Below are positions 1-5,134 of a DNA stretch of 5,134 nt, one piece after another; the stretch's first letter is position 1, and every line of letters begins with the position of its first letter. The DNA is taken from NCBI GenBank assembly GCA_022360135.1, contig JAKSDM010000676.1, positions 1 to 5,134 of the forward strand, given 5' to 3'. The DNA comes from Pseudanabaenales cyanobacterium (GTDB lineage Bacteria > Cyanobacteriota > Cyanobacteriia > Phormidesmidales > Phormidesmidaceae). The notes below the pieces were generated by a model. It saw only the letters and a program-made list of their open reading frames with translations, was not told the origin of the DNA and did not search any database. Made by a program: the position numbers and the translations under genes.

Positions 1-164
1 ACACGCTCGATTCCGATTGGCTGCCTTGGGTGGGTTGGTTTACCCTCAGTTGGTTGGCTATCCTAGTGGGTCATGCGGTGTATATTTTTGCGATCGCAGA
101 TTACTCCGGCCCTATTCCCGCAACTGCCGACGCCACTCCAGCCCCGGAGAGAAGTAAGGAGTGA
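1..164 (+). CDS. C-terminal end of a membrane protein (5' partial)
   Basis: An open frame enters from the left edge (first full codon at 3) and stops at TGA 162-164, giving the last 53 residues of a protein. The visible part begins TLDSDWLPWVGW and runs into one hydrophobic helix (roughly WFTLSWLAILVGHAVYIFAIA), followed by a Pro/Ala/Thr-rich polar tail ending in ERSKE. This indicates an integral membrane protein with a short soluble C-terminus. The W-PW-GW...GHA-YIF pattern is loosely like the second helix of small 2TM-domain proteins, but the match is too short to name the family. The frame contains a HIP1 octamer at 90-97, as expected for native cyanobacterial DNA. The next gene starts 51 bp downstream on the same strand, so co-transcription is possible. 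Coding status is fairly safe because composition and hydrophobicity are coherent; the function is unknown. Confidence 0.6.
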   Translation, partial: TLDSDWLPWVGWFTLSWLAILVGHAVYIFAIADYSGPIPATADATPAPERSKE

Positions 165-215
165 TGACAAAACAGTAAAGACCTTTCAAAGCGACGTTAC
201 AAAGCAGGTTTAGCC

Positions 216-524
216 ATGGTGTACTCCAGTTCTACAGAAGCCATTGAAACCTTAGCGGCGGAAATTGGCGAAAATATCTACATGGACATTGCTAAGTGGC
301 ATCTTTATTTGGGCGATGCAAAGCTGCACACCGTGCTGGCGGAACGGCTCTATCCGATGCTGACTGATAATCAGTTAGAAGAAAATAAGGTTTTGGCGGT
401 TTTAGGCGACATTCCCATCAAGTTGGGTGGGGGTCGGCGCGAGATACCGCTCGTGGATCTGCTGCCAATGCATTGTCAGATCGAGCTGATGGATTTGCTG
501 GAGGAATATCAGCGCAAGCTTTAA
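216..524 (+). CDS. DUF3181 family protein
   Basis: This complete 102-residue protein matches the cyanobacterial DUF3181 family from memory of its hallmark segments: an N-terminal SSSTEAIETLAAEIGE stretch, then IYMDIAKWHLYLGDAKLH, an AERLYPML segment, GDIPIKLGGGRREIPL near residue 65-80, and a closing LLPMHCQIELMDLLEEYQ. Length agrees with the family, which is about 100 residues. It has no signal peptide or membrane helix and is probably a small soluble, mostly helical cytoplasmic protein. The family's function is not established. The ATG at 216 is preceded by a weak Shine-Dalgarno-like AGCAGG about 7 nt upstream and gives the family's usual N-terminus. It lies 51 bp after a membrane-protein gene on the same strand and converges on a minus-strand regulator gene. 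Confidence 0.88.
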   Translation: MVYSSSTEAIETLAAEIGENIYMDIAKWHLYLGDAKLHTVLAERLYPMLTDNQLEENKVLAVLGDIPIKLGGGRREIPLVDLLPMHCQIELMDLLEEYQRKL

Positions 525-540
525 GGGCGTCATCGACTTG

Positions 541-609
541 TAGAGGCTAAGGCATTTGGCTGTTAATTTTGGGCCGTGCTGTCCATTTTGCGCCAAATGC
601 ATAGCCCTA
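541..609. terminator. Long imperfect hairpin between convergent genes
   Basis: Arms at 541-560 and 592-609 pair in three blocks. 552-560 (gcatttggc) pairs perfectly with 592-600, 545-549 (ggcta) with 602-606, and 541-543 with 607-609. Small bulges sit at 544 and at 550-551/601. That is 17 base pairs around a 31-nt loop. It starts 17 bp after the DUF3181 stop codon and lies in the gap between that gene and the convergent regulator gene, a place where a bidirectional transcription stop would be useful. There is no clear U-tract on either side, so a standard intrinsic terminator is not shown. A 3'-end stabilising structure or the remnant of a small repeat element are alternatives. Confidence 0.4.
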
Positions 610-715
610 GAGAACCGATCTAGCGTTAGCAAAGGCGATCGAGGCGCATTCTTGCACAAAACAAGTACTGCTTACTCTGATAGGAAAAATTCTCAGTAAA
701 AAATCAATCAAAAAT

Positions 716-982
716 CTACTTTACTTTCACATGCTCAGCAATCACTTTTGGAACACTCGGCGATCGCTGGGCTTTTTCCTGCTCCAGCGTCGCCACCCGC
801 TGCTCAAGTGCATTCACTCGCTGCAGCAAGGAGATATCCGGAGACACCCTCGACACCCCCAATGCTTTAACCAAAGCGTCTACAACTACAGCCGTCCTGG
901 TCTGGCCTGTGGTTTTGGCATGGGCTTCAATAGCTGTAACAACTTCATCTGGCAAGCGGAATGACACTGTTTTACTGGCCAT
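716..982 (-). CDS. Ribbon-helix-helix (CopG/Arc-type) DNA-binding protein
   Basis: This 88-residue protein begins MASKTVSFRLPDEVVTAIEA. That is the classic ribbon-helix-helix pattern: a short beta-strand (KTVSFRLP) that inserts into the DNA major groove, then two helices around the turn KTTGQTRTAVVVDALVKALG. Proteins of this type act as dimers and often repress their own promoter. Residues about 52-70 (ISLLQRVNALEQRVATLEQE) show leucine/valine heptad spacing typical of a short coiled coil, followed by a basic tail. The start at 982 places the strand at the very N-terminus as in the family, and no Shine-Dalgarno sequence is visible. No toxin gene is adjacent on the same strand, so an antitoxin role is not supported; a stand-alone regulator is more likely. 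A HIP1 site lies within the gene at 760-767. The regulated genes are unknown. Confidence 0.85.
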   Translation of the reverse strand: MASKTVSFRLPDEVVTAIEAHAKTTGQTRTAVVVDALVKALGVSRVSPDISLLQRVNALEQRVATLEQEKAQRSPSVPKVIAEHVKVK

Positions 983-998
983 AAGTATTTGGACTTAT
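981..998 (-). promoter_or_regulatory. Palindrome over the RHH start codon, candidate operator
   Basis: A perfect 6-bp inverted repeat with a 6-bp centre, ATAAGT-atttgg-ACTTAT, overlaps the first bases of the ribbon-helix-helix start codon. RHH repressors typically bind short inverted or direct repeats in their own promoter, so this is a reasonable autoregulatory operator. In the mRNA the same bases could fold over the AUG. A 6-bp repeat can arise by chance in AT-rich DNA. Confidence 0.35.
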
Positions 999-1000
999 TT

Positions 1001-1029
1001 ATCAAAATTTTCATTCGATGCAGTTACAA
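1001..1029 (-). promoter_or_regulatory. Possible sigma-70 promoter for the RHH gene
   Basis: Read on the minus strand, TTGTAA (1029-1024) and TTTGAT (1006-1001) are separated by 17 bp. Each matches four of six consensus positions of the -35 and -10 boxes. Transcription would start near 994, inside the palindrome that overlaps the start codon, leaving a very short leader. This fits a self-repressed regulator but rests on a weak sequence match. Confidence 0.28.
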
Positions 1030-1233
1030 ATCCGCACACTATTGATTCGGATTGCCAATGTTTAAGACTCATATTTTCTAATAATTGCAATAGTTACGCC
1101 TTATATGAGTTAGGAATAAAGTAGGCTAAAACTCTGCAACCATTGCCTAGAAAAAGGTTACACAGGCCCCCTATAAAGATGGACATGTCGTTTGACTCCT
1201 AGAGATCTGATTTTTAGCGCCATGTAATTGAGA

Positions 1234-1254
1234 ATAGAGTCAATAAGACTCTAT
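1234..1254. repeat. Perfect 8-bp hairpin, 5-nt loop
   Basis: The arms atagagtc (1234-1241) and gactctat (1247-1254) are exact reverse complements around the loop aataa. There is no run of T on either side, so this is not a standard intrinsic terminator. It could be a protein-binding palindrome or the scar of a small mobile repeat. It lies in the gene-poor stretch, far from any start codon. Confidence 0.4.
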
Positions 1255-1449
1255 CCATCTCACATTTTGCCGCTTTGAAAGCATACCTGATCATCTCTAC
1301 TCTTGTTTGGCATGTGTTTCAATCTTCATCGGGATAACTCATATAGTGGGTTTAACCTGAATAACCAAAGGATGTTTTCACTGGGCGCTTTTGCCCGATA
1401 GCGGGAATCGTAACGATTAGTGCGCCATTGTTTCATCAAATCTCTCAGA

Positions 1450-1937
1450 TTACGGCAGTTTAATCAAAGACAGCGCCCAAAGAAACCCAATCTCCAGCAA
1501 ATAGCTGACAAATACACTAGGGTTGAGCAATCCTTCCCAAAGATAGCCCTTGCGTTTGAAGGGGGCTTGTCGCTTGAAAGCGTGACACCAGCCGCCAAAG
1601 ATGGCCGGTCCTTTGAGATGGTATTGATCGCGCAAAATCGTCTCTAGCTCAGCCACGCGACGATAGAAGCCGCGCTGGAAGTGTTTCCATTGGCTTTCGA
1701 GGATCCAGAAGTAGAGAGGAATAGCGCTGCCGAGAAGCGCAATCTGGGGTTTGCTGTGTTGGAATGTCAGGGCGATAACAGCTCCAGTGCCAGTGATGCC
1801 CAGTCTTTAATCACCCAAATTTGTTTGTTGTAGTCTTCGACGGTGGTTTGCAGAAAAAAGTATTCTTGCTTAAGCAGATCGAGTTCGAAGTCAATGGGAT
1901 GCTGCGGCTGGGAGTCGGTCAGTGGCGGCTCGGACAT
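1450..1937 (-). pseudogene. Small multi-helix membrane protein, frameshifted
   Basis: Reading from ATG 1937-1935, the first 46 residues are MSEPPLTDSQPQHPIDFELD, LLKQEYFFLQTTVEDYNKQI and WVIKDW. The frame then runs into ten unrelated residues and a TGA at 1769-1767. In the -1 frame the protein continues as GITGTGAVIALTFQHSKPQ, then a second hydrophobic run (IALLGSAIPLYFWIL), the segment ESQWKHFQRGFYRRVAELE, and a third helix (SVFVSYLLEIGFLWALSLI) before the stop TAA at 1452-1450. Restoring one G in the GGG run (CCC at 1799-1801) gives an uninterrupted 162-residue protein. Its predicted layout is a charged N-terminal helix, membrane segments near 42-60 and 66-82, a basic soluble section, and a last membrane segment near 141-158. 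The K-EY-FLQ...(2TM)...W--FQR-FY-R pattern resembles small bacterial 2TM proteins whose function I cannot name. It diverges from the NACHT-HEAT gene across 115 bp. No canonical -1 slippery heptamer is present at the break. Confidence 0.72.
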
Positions 1938-2052
1938 GGGAATTGTTTCGGGGTACTGAGACTAAGATAAAGCAAGGTATGCATTTCTACCCCCGTAAGG
2001 ACAAGTATCACATTACTAAGTTCTTATCTTCCTTTAGACAGCCCCTTGAAGT
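1938..2052. promoter_or_regulatory. Shared divergent upstream region
   Basis: This 115-bp gap separates the start codons of the membrane-protein gene (minus) and the NACHT-HEAT gene (plus), so it should contain both promoters. No pair of -35/-10 boxes at good spacing was found on either strand. A 7-bp inverted repeat, aagataa (1964-1970) and ttatctt (2024-2030), is present but widely spaced. The ATG at 2053 has an in-frame stop just upstream (TGA 2047-2049) and only a weak purine stretch (GAAG) in front. Confidence 0.35.
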
Positions 2053-2652
2053 ATGGAAGTCGATTGGAGCAGGTATTTAGAATCAGTCCGCAAAGAATAC
2101 GCACAGTGGTGGAAGGTCTATGCATTTATAGATGCAGTCGGTCGTCAAAGGGTGGAGCAGGAGAAGGGGTCCCTGCTATTCGACTTTGGTTTGATGGTCC
2201 AAACGGTTCAGTCTGTCAGTGAAGCGGAAGACGAGCAGGAATCTGAGGGTAAAGAACAGGTTGAGCGTTTAGATGTCCTGGAAGGCTTGCGCAAATACGC
2301 TTCAGAGTATGTGTTGTTGGTAGGCCGACCGGGTTCAGGCAAATCAACCGCGCTAGCGAGGCTGCTGCTGGAAGAAGTCGAAAAAGCCCAACAGAATCCG
2401 GCAAGGAAGATCCCGGTGCTGGTGGAGTTGAGGTACTACCAAACCTCCATGCTGAATTTAGTCCGAAATTTCTTGAAACGGCATCGTCAGCTGCTGAAAG
2501 TCAGCGACATCGAACAGCTGTTATTTGAGGGGAAATCCTTTTACTCATCGATGGCCTCAATGAGTTACCGTCTGAGGCCGCCCGACGAAATATCAAAGCC
2601 TTTCGGCAAGATTATCCAGAAACGCCGATGGTGTTCACAACCCGAGATCTAG
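2053..2652 (+). pseudogene. NACHT NTPase, 5' part before frameshift
   Basis: This is the N-terminal portion of an STAND/NACHT-type ATPase whose remainder continues in another frame to the end of the window. Residues 1-80 form a charged, helical N-terminal region (MEVDWSRYLESVRKEYAQWW...) without a recognised effector domain. A P-loop strand follows (YVLLVGRPGSGKST, Walker A at 91-99), then PVLVELRYYQ, typical of the NACHT core. Family likeness holds to IEQLLFEGKS (residue 162, base 2538). The next 37 residues to TAG 2650-2652 are out-of-frame sequence, because the expected Walker B strand is encoded from 2538 in the -1 frame. ATG 2053 is the only possible start, as an in-frame TGA lies 4 bp upstream. 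As read, the product would bind a nucleotide poorly and lack Walker B, sensor and HEAT parts. A single-base sequencing error would restore an intact gene. Confidence 0.82.
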
Positions 2653-3497
2653 GGGTAGGGGGCGATTTGGATATTCCCAGAAAACTGGAGATGCAGCCCC
2701 TGACTGAAACGCAGATGCGTCAGTTTATTAGACAGTATCTGCCCCAGCAAGGGGAACAGATGCTGCGGCAGCTAGGGGGGCGACTGCGGGAATTGGGGGA
2801 AACCCCCCTACTGTTAAAAATGCTATGTGATCTCTTCTTCCAAAAGGAAGAAATTCCGTCCAATCTGGGTTCGGTGTTTCGCTCATTTGCTGAGCAGTAT
2901 GACCAGAAAATTAAGGCGGATGTCCCGATACCTGATGAATCTAGAGAACTTTGGCCGGATCTGCTGCAGCATTTGGCCTTGAGGATGACAGTAGGGAATA
3001 AACCGACTGAAATACAAGTCGCCATTTCCCGACAAGCAGCCGAAGAAACATTGACCCAGTTTCTCCAGCAGGAAAGCTTCAGCCAGCCTAGAACCGTTGC
3101 CCGTTTTCGCCTGAATGACTTACTCAAACACCACTTAATTCAACGACGCGCAGACAATCAAATTGAATTTCGGCACCAGCTGATTCAGGAGTACTATGCA
3201 GCGGAAGGGCTGCTGAAGCAGATACTAACTCTCAGTGATGAGCAGCTGAAATGGGATTACCTGAACTATTTGAAATGGACAGAGCCTCTGGCGTTGATGC
3301 TGGAGTTGATTGATCAACCAGCTTTGGCGAAACGAATGGTCAAGCTAGCGCTGGAGGTGGACTGGCAACTTGGGGCAAGGCTAGCGGGAAGTGTAAAAGC
3401 ACAGTTTCAGGCGCAAACTTTAGACTTGGTGACTCAACGTTCAATTCCCCAATTGCTTAAAATTTGGCTTTTGGGTCTAACCCGATCTGAGGTTTCG

Positions 3498-5134
3498 ATT
3501 CCAACCCTGCTCAAAGCCCTCAACCATGAAGCGCCTAGCATTCGTAAATATGCTGTCATTGCTTTAGGCCAAATTGGCAGTGCAAGTACCATACCCAATC
3601 TGATTCAAGCTTTGCAAGATAGAAATTCTGTGGTTAGAGACGCCGCTGTTTCTATCTTCAAGGAAATTGCGACTAAGGCTTCAATTTCTGATCTGTTTGC
3701 CACTCTGAGAAACATTGATCCTAATACTCGTTCTCGCTTAACCAAGATTTTGGTTAGCCACCGAAATGAACTTTTTATCTACGACTTGTTATTCGCCTTA
3801 GTGGATGAAAATTCTGCAACTCGGAGAAAGGCTGTCGCTTCTATAGATAAACTTGAAAGTGATGTAGCTATTCCAGTATTAGCCCAAGTTTTGCAGGATG
3901 AAGAACCATGGGTGCGTGAAACTGCCGCCGATTTGTTAGGAAAATTGGGGGATGACACTTCAATTCCAGCACTCTTGCAAGCATTACAAGACGATGAAGA
4001 CACTTTAGTTTACTTAAAAGTCATTTTTGCTTTGGGGGAAATCGGCAGTGAAGTAGCAATTCCTGCCCTAACCCAAGCTTTGAGAGATCAAGACTCGGAT
4101 GCTCGCTGGGGCGCGGCTGAGGCGCTGGGGAAAATCGGCTCTGAGGAAGCCATTCCTGCGCTCAGACGAGCGCTGAACGATGAGAATTCGGACGTTCGCT
4201 GGAGTATTGTTGAGGCGCTAGGCAAAATTGGTCATGAGTCAGTCGTTCCAATTATTAGCCAAGCGTTAACCGATAAAGACGCTAAGGTCTGCTTGAGAGC
4301 TACCGTAGCATTGGGAGAAGTCGGCGCGGAAACGACTATTCCCCATTTATTCACAGCTTTGGAAAACGAAAATGATTTAGTGCGTCTGAAAGCGGTCACT
4401 GCATTGGGCAAAGTTGGGAGGGAAACAGTAATTCCGGGTCTCAGTCAAGCCCTTATGGATAAAGAGCCCAATGTTCGTTGGGCTGCAGCGGATGCCCTTG
4501 GCAAAATCGGCGCCGAGGCAGCTATTCCTGTCCTCAGTCAAGCTGTAATGGACAAAGACTTTGGCGTTTGTCTTAGGGCAATTACTGGCTTAGGAGAAAT
4601 CGGTGGTGAGATGGTAGTCCCACCCTTATGCCAAGCTTTGAAAGCTGACGATGCTAGAGTACGTCTCAAAACCATAAATGCACTCATTCAAATTGGGAAT
4701 GATTCAGTTATTTCAGGGCTAATTGACGCCCTTAAAGATGCTGATTCCTTTGTTCGCAGGAAGGCAGCGGATGCTTTAGTAAAAATCGGCAATGAAGCCG
4801 CTGTTCTAGGGCTAATTGACGCCCTTAAAGATGCTGATTCTTTTGTTCGTAGGAAGGCAGCAGATGCTTTAGTGAAAATCAGCAATGAAGCCGCTGTTTC
4901 AGGACTAATTGACGCCCTTAAAGATGCTGATTTTGATGTTCGTAGGGGGGTACCTGATGCTTTAGGAAAAATCGGCAATGAAGCCGCTGTTCCAGGACTA
5001 ATTGATGCTCTTAAACATTCTGATCCTGATGTTCGTAGGAGCGCAGCTGATGCTTTAGGAAAAATTGGCAATGAAGCCGCTGTTACAGGTCTAATTGACA
5101 CCCTTAAACATTCTGATCCTGTTGTGCTGAGGAG
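3498..5134 (+). repeat. Tandem HEAT (EZ/PBS-lyase type) repeats, 17 full plus one partial
   Basis: A 93-bp coding unit repeats in register from 3498 to the window end. Its consensus is close to IPaLiqALkDedsdVRrkAAdALGKIGnEaa, with start points at 3498, 3591, 3684, 3777, 3870, 3963, 4059, 4152, 4245, 4338, 4431, 4524, 4617, 4710, 4803, 4896, 4989 and 5082. All units are 31 residues except the one at 3963, which has 32. Units 2-4 are the most degenerate (the third ends in SHRNELF), while units 14-18 are the most alike. Each unit should form a pair of antiparallel helices, and together they form a solenoid suited to binding a protein partner. The same repeat class is found in phycobilin lyase subunits, but the NACHT fusion points to sensing rather than bilin attachment. 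Confidence 0.9.
4710..5134 (+). repeat. Recently amplified 93-bp DNA repeats inside the HEAT array
   Basis: The last units (from 4710, 4803, 4896, 4989 and 5082) are strongly similar as DNA, not only as protein. By eye the first two differ at about 8 of 93 positions, the next pair at about 14 and the next at about 12. The core ctaattgacgcccttaaa recurs with little or no change in all five. This implies late tandem duplication or gene conversion. The array continues past the right edge, so its true copy number is unknown. Confidence 0.85.

Larger units (their letters stand above)
983..1449. other. Gene-poor stretch with small inverted repeats
   Basis: About 470 bp lie between the regulator gene and the broken membrane-protein gene. 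All frames are interrupted at short intervals, and no open frame here shows a recognisable motif. The first part (to about 1130) is AT-rich. Inverted repeats stand out: a perfect 8-bp stem at 1234-1254, a gggc/gccc stem at 1383-1396, and a near-perfect palindrome aatcg-taa-cgatt at 1406-1418. The last two lie just past the stop of the minus-strand gene and could help end its transcript, although no U-tract follows. No tRNA or transposase remnant was recognised. Confidence 0.5.
2538..5134 (+). pseudogene. NACHT NTPase core and HEAT-repeat sensor, 3' part (runs off window)
   Basis: This frame is open from 2529 to the right edge with no stop, and homology resumes exactly at 2538. In joined numbering, Walker B is LLLIDGLNEL (163-172) and the sensor strand is VFTTRD (194-199). 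The helical NACHT tail includes LGETPLLLKMLCDLF, and the signature FRHQLIQEYYAAEGLL lies at 373-388. A linker containing YLNYLKWTEPLALML leads into HEAT repeats from about residue 483 (base 3498) to the edge. STAND NTPases of this form are thought to stay inactive until the C-terminal repeats sense a ligand, then oligomerise through the NACHT domain. Bacterial NACHT proteins include antiphage systems. No signal peptide or membrane helix is seen, so it is probably cytoplasmic. Without an upstream frame join, the first ATG in this frame is at 2628, after Walker B, and would give no working ATPase. Joined length is at least 1027 residues; the C-terminus is outside the window. Confidence 0.85.

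Noticed and set aside
402..659. Minus-strand open frame overlapping the end of the DUF3181 gene
   Set aside because: It overlaps a well-recognised gene by over 100 bp, runs through the hairpin at 541-609, and has no recognisable motif.
716..982. RHH protein as the antitoxin of a toxin-antitoxin pair
   Set aside because: No small toxin-like gene lies directly upstream or downstream on the same strand. The flanks are a convergent DUF3181 gene and gene-poor DNA.
731..1124. Plus-strand open frames at 731-964 and 909-1124
   Set aside because: Both are antisense to, or run out of, the ribbon-helix-helix gene, whose minus-strand translation is a textbook match.
1312..1401. Short plus-strand frame of 29 codons from ATG 1312
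   Set aside because: It has no ribosome binding site and no recognisable motif, and its length is expected by chance.
1420..1647. Plus-strand open frame of 75 codons
   Set aside because: It is antisense to the reconstructed membrane-protein gene and is Arg/Gln-rich without a motif. The minus-strand reading gives coherent membrane helices.
1767..1937. Programmed frameshift in the membrane-protein gene
   Set aside because: The codons around the break (AAA GAC TGG GCA) contain no slippery heptamer. One missing G in a G-run explains the data more simply.
1964..2030. aagataa/ttatctt inverted repeat in the divergent gap as an operator
   Set aside because: The repeat is only 7 AT-rich bases with a 53-bp spacer, which is easily chance. 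It is noted only as part of the intergenic description.
2720..3127. Minus-strand open frame of 135 codons
   Set aside because: It lies opposite the conserved NACHT tail, and its Ser/Arg/Cys-rich translation has no family resemblance.
4688..5101. Minus-strand open frame of 137 codons with a repetitive Ser/Ala/Arg-rich translation
   Set aside because: It is the antisense shadow of the HEAT repeats. Its repetitiveness simply mirrors the 93-bp units, and the plus-strand translation is clearly the functional one.
3498..5134. HEAT repeats as a phycobilin lyase (CpcE/F-like)
   Set aside because: The repeats are in one reading frame with the NACHT domain and far outnumber those in a lyase subunit. 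No phycobilisome genes are nearby.

Overview
The window looks cyanobacterial. It carries a DUF3181-family gene, which is essentially a cyanobacterial family, two copies of the HIP1 octamer GCGATCGC (90-97 and 760-767), and an EZ/PBS-lyase-type HEAT array fused to a NACHT-type NTPase, an arrangement common in filamentous cyanobacteria. No ribosomal, tRNA, CRISPR or intact transposase sequence was seen.

The left part (1-982) is ordinary housekeeping-like sequence. It holds the C-terminal end of a membrane protein (to 164), a complete DUF3181 gene (216-524), a convergent intergenic stretch with a long imperfect hairpin (541-609), and a minus-strand ribbon-helix-helix DNA-binding protein (716-982). 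A short palindrome covers that regulator's start codon and could be an autoregulatory operator. The middle (983-1449) is about 470 bp with no convincing gene and several small inverted repeats, the best being a perfect 8-bp stem at 1234-1254.

The right part (1450-5134) is the interesting section. A minus-strand gene for a small protein with about three membrane segments (1450-1937) and a large plus-strand NACHT-HEAT protein (2053 to beyond the window end) diverge from a shared 115-bp gap. Each is broken by what looks like a single-base deletion beside or in a short homopolymer. Undoing the two deletions gives a clean 162-aa membrane protein and an NTPase of at least 1027 residues. The NTPase has Walker A, Walker B, sensor and QEYYAA motifs followed by at least 17.5 HEAT repeats of 31 residues.

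The last HEAT repeats are nearly identical at the DNA level, and the middle ones show a three-repeat super-period, so the array has expanded in steps. The overall picture is a NLR-like (NACHT plus repeat sensor) locus, possibly a conflict or defence module with a membrane-protein neighbour. It is either decaying or carries homopolymer sequencing errors. The defence role is inference from family architecture; nothing in the window proves it.
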